This document shows, piece after piece, positions 8,067-15,056 of a DNA stretch of 15,056 nucleotides. Within the stretch, counting starts at the first letter, position 1; each line of letters begins with the position of its first letter. Source of the stretch: a bacterium. Its GTDB lineage: Bacteria > UBA9089 > JASEIO01. The stretch is taken from positions 1 through 15,056 of the forward strand of contig JASEIO010000036.1 of assembly GCA_030017475.1 (NCBI GenBank), read 5' to 3'. The notes below the pieces were generated by a model that made no database searches, was not told the DNA's origin, and saw only the letters and a list, made by a program, of their open reading frames with translations. The position numbers and the translations under genes are program-made.

Positions 8067-10081
8067 AGATATGTTATATCTCACCAGGAAGAGGCACGCA
8101 CATTCGTCGTCTTACAGAATGGTTTGCAAAGAGGGGTCATGATATATATCTTATTACAGATAGTGATATCTCTATTAAAGATGTAAGGATTTACAATTTA
8201 ACCCAATCTAATTCAGATATTGAGGGAATAAGGTATGCAATAGATGAGATCAAACCAGATATCCTTCATTTACAGACACTCCTTTACCCATCTTATCTAT
8301 CTCTTTTTCTCTCTTTTAAACCCACAGTAGTTACTCCATGGAATGGCGATGTTCTATGGGATGCTGAAACTTCACCTGCCCACAAAATGATGGTTAGATT
8401 TATTCTTAAGAATGCAGATTTAATTACTTGTAATTCAAGGGAAATGGTAAATACTTGTATTTTGCTTGGTGCCGATCCAAATAGGACATACCTGATACAG
8501 GATGGAGCTGATTTAAGATATTTTCATCCCAGGATAGAAGTAGAAGATTTAAGACGTGATCTATCTCTAAATGGTTATAAAATAGTACTAAGTACTCGTT
8601 CATTGGGAGAAAATTATAATATAGATATAATTATTAAATCCATACCATTGGTTTTAAAAAAGGTCCCACATGTTAAATTCATCTTTATCTGGGAGCAGGA
8701 AGATACAGGTTATAAATGCAGATTAAATAAATTGATTCAGGAATTACATGTAGAGGATAATATATTATTTGTTGGTAGTATAAAGGATTACAGAACAGTT
8801 GCTAAATATTATGTCTTAAGTGACGTCTTTATTTCTATCTCCTCTTACGATTCCAAACCAACATCCCTCTTAGAGGCAATGGCTTGTGGTACTCCTCCTA
8901 TAGTTGGAGACATCCCTGCAGTCCGAGAATGGATAGAGGATAAAAGGAATGGATACATTGTCCATCCGAGAGATCCTTACAAGTTGTCTCAAGCAACAAT
9001 AAGGCTTCTGAATAGTTCGTCGATTGGTAAAAAATTTACTAAGGAAAATTTGGACTTGGCAAAGAAGGCAGATTTCTCAAAAAATATGGAAGGAATGGAA
9101 AGGTTATACCTATCCTTATCTAATCCCTCTCCCAAGCCACATAAAGTTCCAAAATCTACCTTCTATTATCTCTATGGACTATACTGGGATCTGGAGGATG
9201 ATTTAAAAAAGGCTGCATATTATTATAGAAAGGCTATACAGACAAAACCCAATCTTAGTGAAGCCCATTATCTCTTAGGGGTTAGTTATAGAAAACAAGG
9301 AAGGATTAGACAGGCTATTTATGAAGGAGAAAAGGCCGCAGGATTAGACGAAGGGATATCAGAATATTTTTCCTTTTTGGGTACTGTGTATGATAAGATG
9401 GGTAGGGTAGGGGAGTCCACAAAATTTTTCAAAAGGGCCTTATCAATCGATCCTAAGAATATAGAGGCGACCTACTATCTAAAGGCTTACAAGATAATGG
9501 GTTTAGTAAATTATATCAACAATGGATATGTAAATTTTGGTCCAAATGAGGTATATTTAGTGCCAAAGATTTTGGTAGAGAAAGGCTTTTTTAATGAAGC
9601 ATTTAAGGAAATTGAAGATATAATCAACTCCTTCTTTTACGAACCAGAGGATTTTTATTTTGAATTTGGTATCCTACTCTTAAATGAAAACTTGATTAAG
9701 GGAGCCGCAGAAACATTCAAAAGATTGATCTCTATAAACCAGAACCACATCAAGGCACATTTTAATTTAGGTGTTTGTCTTGAGAATCTTGGCCTATTTA
9801 AAGATGCCATAAAGTCATTTCAAAAGGTGATTGAATTTGAACCGGATAACGCTCTTGCCCATTATAACTTAGGTTCTTGTTTTGAGAAAGAAGGAAGGTT
9901 AAAAGAGGCAGAAAGGGAGTTTTCACAAGTCATTTCATTAACCAAGGGATTGCTTAGTGGTGCCTATTACCATTTAGGAATAATAAAACACGAAAAGGAA
10001 CTATTTAAAAAATGCCTAAAGATCAATCCTACCCATAAAATGGCTAAAAGGTTTTTAGAAGTTAATGAAGGAAATACATAA
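8063..10081 (+). CDS. GT4 glycosyltransferase fused to C-terminal TPR repeats
   Basis: A 672-residue fusion. Residues 1-350 are a GT4 enzyme: THIRRLTEWFAKRGHDIYLI at the N-terminus, VVTPWNGDVLW, ITCNSREMVNTC, and a donor-site segment DSKPTSLLEAMACG (from D263). In the EX7E pair the first acidic residue is Asp (D263) and the second is Glu (E271), a conservative departure. From about 365 to 660 there are tetratricopeptide repeats, for example AHYLLGVSYRKQGRIRQAI, IKAHFNLGVCLENLGLFKDAI and ALAHYNLGSCFEKEGRLKEAE, with a less regular stretch at about 480-560. TPRs commonly bind partner proteins, so this enzyme may scaffold the others; that is inference. It starts in an ATGA overlap and overlaps the next gene by 17 nt. 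Confidence 0.86.
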   Translation: MKICYISPGRGTHIRRLTEWFAKRGHDIYLITDSDISIKDVRIYNLTQSNSDIEGIRYAIDEIKPDILHLQTLLYPSYLSLFLSFKPTVVTPWNGDVLWDAETSPAHKMMVRFILKNADLITCNSREMVNTCILLGADPNRTYLIQDGADLRYFHPRIEVEDLRRDLSLNGYKIVLSTRSLGENYNIDIIIKSIPLVLKKVPHVKFIFIWEQEDTGYKCRLNKLIQELHVEDNILFVGSIKDYRTVAKYYVLSDVFISISSYDSKPTSLLEAMACGTPPIVGDIPAVREWIEDKRNGYIVHPRDPYKLSQATIRLLNSSSIGKKFTKENLDLAKKADFSKNMEGMERLYLSLSNPSPKPHKVPKSTFYYLYGLYWDLEDDLKKAAYYYRKAIQTKPNLSEAHYLLGVSYRKQGRIRQAIYEGEKAAGLDEGISEYFSFLGTVYDKMGRVGESTKFFKRALSIDPKNIEATYYLKAYKIMGLVNYINNGYVNFGPNEVYLVPKILVEKGFFNEAFKEIEDIINSFFYEPEDFYFEFGILLLNENLIKGAAETFKRLISINQNHIKAHFNLGVCLENLGLFKDAIKSFQKVIEFEPDNALAHYNLGSCFEKEGRLKEAEREFSQVISLTKGLLSGAYYHLGIIKHEKELFKKCLKINPTHKMAKRFLEVNEGNT

Positions 10082-10565
10082 TATTTTACTTTTAAGGACT
10101 GCTTCTAAAGATGTGTGTGAAAAGGCGCTAGAATTTCTTAAAGTCATGTTTCCTGAGGCTAAAATCACGATTATTTCCCCAAACAAGATTGAATTAGAAG
10201 GAATATATAAAGTAATAGTTTATGATTGGGGAGATAAGATAAGTATTTTTAGGGTAAAAAGACTTAATCAAATATTAAGAGATAAAGAATTTGATCTGAC
10301 CCTATGTTTATGGGAGAATAGAAAAGGTTTAGGGTATTTGAATGTTGACCTATTGCTTTTTTATATAGGCAAAGATAGATATGCCTTTACAAAAGAAGGG
10401 GATTTTATAGAACTTACCAAAAGAAGATTTTTAAAGAAGTTATTCCATGAACTTTCCCTTTTGCCTTTAAAATTTCTCCTAATTATAACCTTAACCTTAA
10501 TCCTTGGTATAACTTATGTCTACTGTCTTTTAGAAAGAATCCTTCTTGACATTAGGAAAATATAA
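10065..10565 (+). CDS. Free-standing GT9-like half domain with C-terminal membrane helix
   Basis: A 166-residue protein with no catalytic domain that I can recognise. Residues about 5-110 (HNILLLRTASKD, MFPEAKITII, EFDLTLCLW, KGLGYLNVDLLLFY) align with the N-terminal modules of the genes at 2056 and 5530. A strongly hydrophobic segment at about 134-157 (LLIITLTLILGITYVYCLL) should span the membrane and ends in a basic tail. The first gene of the operon has a similar hydrophobic segment after its module, so the two share more than the domain alone. The protein lacks the second half that GT9 enzymes need for donor binding, so it is unlikely to be a glycosyltransferase by itself. It overlaps the previous gene by 17 nt and has no strong ribosome binding site, which suggests reinitiation. 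It could also be a truncated relative of the first gene. Confidence 0.7.
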   Translation: MKEIHNILLLRTASKDVCEKALEFLKVMFPEAKITIISPNKIELEGIYKVIVYDWGDKISIFRVKRLNQILRDKEFDLTLCLWENRKGLGYLNVDLLLFYIGKDRYAFTKEGDFIELTKRRFLKKLFHELSLLPLKFLLIITLTLILGITYVYCLLERILLDIRKI

Positions 10566-10670
10566 AAAACTACGGATTTGCCCAGATATCTGTAAATTAT
10601 CCGTGATTATATCATTTGTAACAACAGGTGATAATCTGGGGTTAAATTTTCTTGAATAATTGAGGGATAG
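10566..10670 (+). promoter_or_regulatory. Structured gap with interleaved inverted repeats
   Basis: This 105-nt spacer is the only real gap in the operon. ACGGAT (10572-10577) pairs with ATCCGT (10599-10604), and CCCAGAT (10581-10587) pairs with ATCTGGG (10634-10640). The arms interleave, which is H-type pseudoknot topology. GATTAT (10605-10610) can alternatively pair with ATAATC (10631-10636), competing with the second stem. TTAAATTTT follows the last arm. This could be an attenuator, a weak terminator or chance. A good ribosome binding site, GAGGG (10662-10666), precedes the next gene. Confidence 0.3.
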
Positions 10671-11609
10671 ATGATATCTGTAATTATACCAAATTGGAAC
10701 GGAATGAATTTGCTTAAGGACTGTTTGCCTTCTTTAAAGAACCAGACTTATCAGGATTTTGAAATAATCTTGGTGGATAATGGATCTACGGATTCCTCTG
10801 TTGAATGGACTCGCATGAATTATCCAGAGGTAAGGATTATTGAATTAAAAGAAAATATGGGATTTAGTAAGGCTGTAAATTGTGGAATAAAGGAAGCCAA
10901 AGGAGATTTAATTGCCTTATTGAATAATGATACAATAGCGGATTCAAATTGGCTTTTTGAGTTAAATAAGGCATTAAGCACGCACCAAGTAGATTTTTGT
11001 GCAAGCAAGGTTTTGTTTTTAGGAAAGGATAATCTAATTAACTCATGTGGTGATTCGTATGGAGTAGATGGGAGAGCGAGAAATATTGGATTTAGGGAGA
11101 AGGATAATGGTCAATATAGAGAAAAAAGGCTAGTATTTGGGGCTTCAGCTTGTGCCTCTATTTATAAAAGGAGTCTGTTTAATAAAATAGGACTGTTTGA
11201 TCCCGATTTCTTCTTAGTTTATGAAGATGTTGATTTTAGTTTTAGGGCACAGCTTGCGGGTTTTAAGTGTTTATATGTACCAGAGGCTCGAGTCTATCAT
11301 TTATATTCTGTAACTCGACGCTTATTAGACCATATGGATGTGTATTATATTGCAAAGAACAATTTGAATGTATTGGTTAAGAATATGCCGAGCCAATTAT
11401 TTATGAAATACCTCTTTTTTATATTAAAGGGACAAATACGAGAGGCGACGTATTTTTCAAGCAATGGCTATCTTAGATATTTTCTATGGGGTAAGATTGG
11501 GGCCTTGTTCCAGCTTTTTAAAATGCTTTACAAAAGAGGAAGGATTCAAGCAAAAAGAGAGGTTTCCATAGAATATATAGATAGCATATTGGAGAAAAAC
11601 ATCCTCTAA
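10671..11609 (+). CDS. GT2 glycosyltransferase (rhamnosyltransferase-like)
   Basis: A 312-residue GT-A enzyme of family 2. MISVIIPNWNGMNLLKDCL, VDNGSTDSS and ENMGFSKAVNCGIKEAKGD are the classic rhamnosyltransferase-like blocks, and N85-N86-D87 (LLNNDT) stands where the DXD metal motif sits, as is normal in this subgroup. GASACASIYKRSLF and DPDFFLVYEDVDFSFRAQLAGF form the acceptor-side region. The C-terminal 70 residues are hydrophobic and basic, suggesting peripheral membrane attachment. It probably transfers a deoxysugar or hexose to a surface glycan precursor; the donor is not determined. GAGGG lies 4 nt before the ATG. The stop overlaps the next start as TAATG. Confidence 0.88.
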   Translation: MISVIIPNWNGMNLLKDCLPSLKNQTYQDFEIILVDNGSTDSSVEWTRMNYPEVRIIELKENMGFSKAVNCGIKEAKGDLIALLNNDTIADSNWLFELNKALSTHQVDFCASKVLFLGKDNLINSCGDSYGVDGRARNIGFREKDNGQYREKRLVFGASACASIYKRSLFNKIGLFDPDFFLVYEDVDFSFRAQLAGFKCLYVPEARVYHLYSVTRRLLDHMDVYYIAKNNLNVLVKNMPSQLFMKYLFFILKGQIREATYFSSNGYLRYFLWGKIGALFQLFKMLYKRGRIQAKREVSIEYIDSILEKNIL

Positions 11610-12238
11610 TGGAGAAAATCTTTAATCTATTAAGAGAAAGGTATAAGGTATCGGAATATAAGAATGAACCATTTCAAGTCTTAATTGGGACAATATTATC
11701 TCAGAGGACAAAAGATGAAAATACAGCCATTGCTTGGAAAAGTCTGTTTTCACATTATAAAACACCGAAGGATATAGCCAAGGCTCCGGAGAAGAAGTTA
11801 CGAGAGCTGATAAAGGTAGTTGGATTTTATAAGGTTAAGGCAGAAAGGATAAAGGAGGTTGCAAGGATATTGGTAGAAAGATATAAAGGGGAGGTACCGA
11901 GAGATATTTCGGAACTTTTGAAATTGCCAGGGGTCGGAAGAAAGACAGCTAATTGTGTATTGGCATATGGATTTGGGATTCCTGCTTTGCCTGTTGATAC
12001 CCATGTTCATCGCATATCAAACCGAATTGGCTTGGTTTCAACAAAAGACCCAGTAAAAACAGAAATCGAATTAAAAAAGGTTGTGCCAAAAAGATATTGG
12101 ATCTATTTGAATGAGCTATTGGTTAAATTTGGGAAAGATATCTGTAAACCAATCAATCCAAAATGTAATCTTTGTTTAATAAGAGAATTGTGCTTGACAG
12201 GAAGGATAAATAAATTACCTCAAGCTTTCATCCCCTAG
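11609..12238 (+). CDS. nth: Endonuclease III (DNA N-glycosylase/AP lyase)
   Basis: A 209-residue base-excision-repair enzyme that removes oxidised pyrimidines and cleaves the abasic site. The helix-hairpin-helix LPGVGRKTAN contains the catalytic lysine (K112, equivalent to E. coli K120). The catalytic aspartate is D130 in VDTHVHRISNR (E. coli D138). The C-terminal [4Fe-4S] loop C-x6-C-x2-C-x5-C is complete (C179, C186, C189, C195). The length matches the family. It overlaps the upstream glycosyltransferase by one base (TAATG) and has only a distant GGAG, so it is probably translated by coupling. Its presence at the end of a glycan operon looks like housekeeping read-through rather than a shared function. 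Confidence 0.95.
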   Translation: MEKIFNLLRERYKVSEYKNEPFQVLIGTILSQRTKDENTAIAWKSLFSHYKTPKDIAKAPEKKLRELIKVVGFYKVKAERIKEVARILVERYKGEVPRDISELLKLPGVGRKTANCVLAYGFGIPALPVDTHVHRISNRIGLVSTKDPVKTEIELKKVVPKRYWIYLNELLVKFGKDICKPINPKCNLCLIRELCLTGRINKLPQAFIP

Positions 12239-12430
12239 TCTCTAATGGAGTTTGTCATCCCAATGCAATTTGTTTAATATGGATTGCAAAGTACAATATT
12301 TGCTGGCTTTTTACATTGTAAGAGGGATTAGGAACAGAGTAAATCTCTGAAGGTTTTATTTAGGGGGTAAAGCCAGTATCCTTTTTAAAGTAAGTTTACA
12401 AGATGTTTAACATCAAGTTTACCACAATGA

Positions 12431-12452
12431 GCCGTTCTCTTAAGAGGACGGT
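12431..12452 (+). repeat. Near-perfect palindrome with TTAA centre
   Basis: CCGTTCTCTTAAGAGGACGG (12432-12451) folds into an 8-bp stem around TTAA with one G-U wobble, and a further G-U pair extends it at the ends. Only TTT follows, so it is a poor terminator. It may be a weak terminator for nth, a protein-binding palindrome or a mobile-element remnant. Confidence 0.35.
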
Positions 12453-12683
12453 TTAGGTGCCAAGTCCTGTTTACCGCTGTATCATTCCTCTGGGCCGTCT
12501 TCCATGATAGGCAATTGAGGACATGTTCTTTACATTTAAAAAATTATCTGGGGAGATTAAGACTGCTGTATAGGAGAGATAAGATAGAAGAAGCGTGGAT
12601 AAGGATTGGTAATTAGTATGGTGATCTTATATCGGATTTATAAAAAATTACTTGCAAATTGTTAAAGATATGTATTAATATAG

Positions 12684-12836
12684 ATATTGCTTCAGACCCT
12701 TTCAAGGAAAAAATTAAAACGCTCATGTTTTAAACTTTGTGCTTTAGAAATCTTGATATTTTGCCGATATAAAGGAATACAGAATACATCAGAGATTGCA
12801 AATGTTATGGAACTTCCTTACCAACGGGTTCAATGA
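12684..12836 (+). pseudogene. Helix-turn-helix-like gene fragment
   Basis: An open frame of 50 codons without a usable ATG start ends at TGA 12834-12836. Its last part reads CALEILIFCRYKG, then NTSEIANVMELPYQRVQ. This resembles the N-terminal winged-helix of Rrf2-type and related regulators, in which ALxxLxxL is followed by a segment like SEIAxxxxIPxxxLxKIL. It then stops where the recognition helix should continue. Judged by eye; it may be a regulator relic or a coincidence. Confidence 0.25.
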
Positions 12837-12881
12837 ACAGAAGATTATTGATAGACAAAGAGCCCCAACAGAGGAGTTTAA

Positions 12882-12922
12882 CATCTCTAAGATTGTAGCT
12901 TAGGCACAATCTTTGAGAGATG
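12882..12922 (+). repeat. 15-bp inverted repeat, long hairpin
   Basis: CATCTCTAAGATTGT (12882-12896) pairs fully with ACAATCTT plus AGAGATG (12906-12922), interrupted only by a 2-nt TG bulge. The loop is 9 nt. The downstream side on the plus strand is A-rich rather than T-rich, so it is not a standard terminator in either direction. It lies about 75 nt before the start of the exported protein gene and could form in its leader. Confidence 0.55.
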
Positions 12923-12940
12923 AGCCTAAAAATAAAAAAA

Positions 12941-12967
12941 TCCGATCAATCCGCTCAATCCGATTAC
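12941..12967. repeat. Three near-tandem 9-bp units
   Basis: TCCGATCAA, TCCGCTCAA and TCCGATTAC follow one another without gaps, directly after an A-rich tract. The first two differ by one base and the third by three bases from the first. The array sits 28 nt upstream of the next start codon. Function unknown. Confidence 0.5.
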
Positions 12968-12995
12968 AAAGTTATCTTAAGAGGAGATTGAAAAG

Positions 12996-15056
12996 ATGAC
13001 TACTCGAGCGCAGATTATTTTGATTATTTTACTTTTTTTCCTTATAACAGAAATAGCAACCCCTATAAATGCTTTTGCTAATGAAGTCCTTATTTTAGAT
13101 GATTTCAATGATGGAAACATGGTTAATAATTTTGGTGGCTCAGGAGGGGGATTCGATAGCTTTCCTGCAACCGGCACCTGCATTGCTAAAGTCTATAACG
13201 CTAACCCGGAAAATATTAGAGGGAAAAATGGTTTTTCGTTACAGTTGATATATGATGTCTCTAATTCAGAAAGTTTTTCGGGTTATTTCAGTAAATTGGA
13301 AGGACATAACCTGAGTAAGTTTAAATATCTATCATTCTGGGTTAAAGGAGGCACAGGTAGCGAACTTTTTAAGATAGAATTTAAAAATAATGGTACAGAT
13401 ACTAATAGAAACAGAGCCGCAGTTTATGTTACCGATTATCTGGATGGTGGTGTAACTACCCAATGGCAGAAGGTGGTTATCCCTTTAGATGCCTTTGCCA
13501 ACATCGATGATTGGACAAATATGAAAGAATTCGTGGTTGTCTTTGAAAATTATCAAAGTAACATAAATGGTAGCCCATTGAAGAGCACCATCTACATTGA
13601 TGATATTTTGTTTGGTACTTATTTCATTGGTTGTGTTCGGATAGATCATTATGGTGACAAATTAGGAATAAATGCACTGGGTGGGAATATGGGAAATATG
13701 GATAGCGAAGGTGGGTCAAAGACCTATTCTATTGCTACCTCCACTTATCACAATGCTCCTAATAGCTTATTGTCAGAGTATGATGTAACAAATGGTTGGG
13801 CAGGTGTGTTTAAAATATTTGGCGGTGGAGAAGATGGCTGGACGGCGATACCACATAATTTTAGTACTTACGATAAACTCACCTTTTGGGTAAAGGCAAA
13901 ATCAGGTAATGAGAATCCAAAAAAGATAAAGATAGAACTTGGAGATCAATACTGTAACTATAACAGATTCAATCGGATTGATAACATCACTACTGATTGG
14001 CAGAAATTTTCTTTATCGCTTAATGATTTTCCTCAACTAGATAAGGAAAGTATTAAACACATGAACTTTGTATATGAAGATTGGCAAGCAGATCACAAGA
14101 TTGGTGCTGTTTATATTGATGATGTCCAGTTTGAAAAAGAAGGATATGTTCCGGATACTACTTTCCCTATTGCACCAACTAATTTCAAAGCTAATGGAGA
14201 ACCTATAGCGGATGGGCATACCTTTGGGATGAAGAATCTCCTGACTGTCAACGCTGATTCTGGGGCAACAGATGAATCATTAGAGGGTGTTCGGTTTGAA
14301 TACTCTGATGATGGAGGAAACACCTGGCATACCATTGGGACTGACTATGAGCTAATTGACGATAGTTACGGGATAACATGGTATACCTCAGGGCTAATAT
14401 TAGATAAAAAATACTCCATAAGGGCAGTTGCTCAGGATTTTGCTGGAAATGAAACCCCAGGATACTCTTACCATAACTGTAAAATAGAATTTAAAGAGGG
14501 ATTAAATTATATCTTTGATAATTTCGATGACCAAAATATATCCTTTAATGACTTCTGTGGTAACCGAGGTGAACTCAATGGTGAGTATATAGAGGCAACC
14601 TTCTCTACTACTATTTTTTATGGCACTACAGGAGCCTCTCTTAAAATAACCTATAACCTACAAGAACCCGGAAGTTATACCGGCATCTGGGAATCTCTCT
14701 TTGGGCATTCGGACTACCCTGAGTATTGCCTGAATTTTAATGATATATATGGTTCTTTAAACGAGGGTAAAAAGGATTTCGATTTGATAACCTTTTGGGT
14801 TAGAGGAAGTGGTTCGACTAATAATCAGCATATCATTAGATTCGAACTAAAGGATAACCGTCCAAAGGATGAGAGGTATAATTACACCGCCTATAAATAT
14901 ATCTCCATAGATGATAAAAATACAGAATGGCAACCTATAGTTTTAGATGCAGATGTCACCAATTCTAAGTTTTGGTCATATAACCAATATCCCCCTGACC
15001 CTACCAGGATGAAAGAGATGGTCTTTGTCATAGAAAGTGATTATAATGAGACATCA
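12996..15056 (+). CDS. Exported modular protein with carbohydrate-binding-like domains (3' end cut by window)
   Basis: The frame is open for 687 codons to the window edge with no stop, so the C-terminus is missing. A Sec signal peptide is clear: a basic start (TTR), a hydrophobic core (IILIILLFFLI) and a likely cut after AFA at residue 28. Then come three copies of a beta-sandwich unit at about 32-205, 210-377 and 504 onward. Each has a start like ILDDFNDGN or IFDNFDDQN, a middle LSFWVKG, LTFWVKA or ITFWVRG, and a W-(Q)-KVVIPLDAF-like strand. The first two copies close with YIDDILF and YIDDVQF. They resemble CBM11/CIA30-type or related carbohydrate-binding modules. Between the second and third lies an Ig/fibronectin-like domain (about 380-495, VRFEYSDDGGNTW, IRAVAQDFAGNET). 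AAGAGGAG (12979-12986) supports the start. It probably binds or processes polysaccharide outside the cell; a catalytic domain could follow downstream. Confidence 0.8.
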   Translation, partial: MTTRAQIILIILLFFLITEIATPINAFANEVLILDDFNDGNMVNNFGGSGGGFDSFPATGTCIAKVYNANPENIRGKNGFSLQLIYDVSNSESFSGYFSKLEGHNLSKFKYLSFWVKGGTGSELFKIEFKNNGTDTNRNRAAVYVTDYLDGGVTTQWQKVVIPLDAFANIDDWTNMKEFVVVFENYQSNINGSPLKSTIYIDDILFGTYFIGCVRIDHYGDKLGINALGGNMGNMDSEGGSKTYSIATSTYHNAPNSLLSEYDVTNGWAGVFKIFGGGEDGWTAIPHNFSTYDKLTFWVKAKSGNENPKKIKIELGDQYCNYNRFNRIDNITTDWQKFSLSLNDFPQLDKESIKHMNFVYEDWQADHKIGAVYIDDVQFEKEGYVPDTTFPIAPTNFKANGEPIADGHTFGMKNLLTVNADSGATDESLEGVRFEYSDDGGNTWHTIGTDYELIDDSYGITWYTSGLILDKKYSIRAVAQDFAGNETPGYSYHNCKIEFKEGLNYIFDNFDDQNISFNDFCGNRGELNGEYIEATFSTTIFYGTTGASLKITYNLQEPGSYTGIWESLFGHSDYPEYCLNFNDIYGSLNEGKKDFDLITFWVRGSGSTNNQHIIRFELKDNRPKDERYNYTAYKYISIDDKNTEWQPIVLDADVTNSKFWSYNQYPPDPTRMKEMVFVIESDYNETS

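Larger units (their letters stand above)
12239..12995. other. 757-bp gene-poor, apparently decayed stretch
   Basis: No intact gene is visible on either strand. CTGGCTTT (12303-12310) is matched by AAAGCCAG (12369-12376). AAGTTTAC occurs twice near 12391 and 12414. A frame open from 12431 to about 12616 has no start and reads into stops. Further inverted repeats, a helix-turn-helix-like relic and a tandem repeat are listed separately. No clear intrinsic terminator follows nth, and no convincing promoter for the gene at 12996 was found. Confidence 0.6.

Noticed and set aside
12239-12995. Riboswitch or CRISPR array in the long spacer
   Set aside because: I could not match any known riboswitch consensus, and there is no regular repeat-spacer pattern. 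The only tandem repeat is three 9-bp units without spacers.

Overview
This AT-rich window (roughly one third G+C by eye) looks like chromosome from an uncultured bacterium. The dense ATGA-overlapping gene string, the Sec signal peptide and the surface-glycan genes suggest a cell with an elaborate envelope. I do not assign a phylum: no rRNA or tRNA gene is visible, and no gene is diagnostic. 

Layout. (1) Positions 1-328 hold no convincing gene. They contain a 130-bp element (84-213) with the box architecture of an integron attC site, and a 15-bp tandem pair (243-272). (2) On the minus strand, 1765 to 329, is a DUF362/two-[4Fe-4S] ferredoxin protein followed by a small DUF167 (YggU-like) protein; both read toward the attC-like element. 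(3) A divergent promoter region (1766-2055) carries a near-perfect sigma70-type promoter (TTGACA, 17 nt, TATATT) pointing right. (4) From 2056 to 12238 eight plus-strand genes are packed with overlaps or short gaps: a GT4 glycosyltransferase with an extra N-terminal domain; an SpsF-like/radical SAM/SPASM fusion; a second radical SAM/SPASM protein with another N-terminal domain; a membrane-anchored GT2; a GT4-TPR fusion; a small one-TM protein; a GT2; and endonuclease III (nth). (5) Positions 12239-12995 form a gene-poor, apparently decayed stretch with inverted repeats, a helix-turn-helix-like relic and a 9-bp tandem repeat. (6) From 12996 to the window end an exported modular protein with three carbohydrate-binding-like domains runs off the edge. 

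How the genes fit together. The 2056-11609 block reads as a surface polysaccharide or glycoconjugate cluster: four glycosyltransferases plus two radical SAM/SPASM enzymes. No flippase, polymerase, ABC exporter or sugar-nucleotide synthesis gene is in view, so it is either incomplete here or depends on other loci. 

The most unusual point is a shared N-terminal domain of about 105 residues, resembling only the first half of a GT9 (heptosyltransferase) fold. It occurs three times in this one operon: fused to GT4, fused to radical SAM/SPASM, and almost free-standing with a C-terminal membrane segment. That pattern suggests a recruitment or recognition module shared among enzymes of one pathway. 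This is inference; similarity was judged by eye only.
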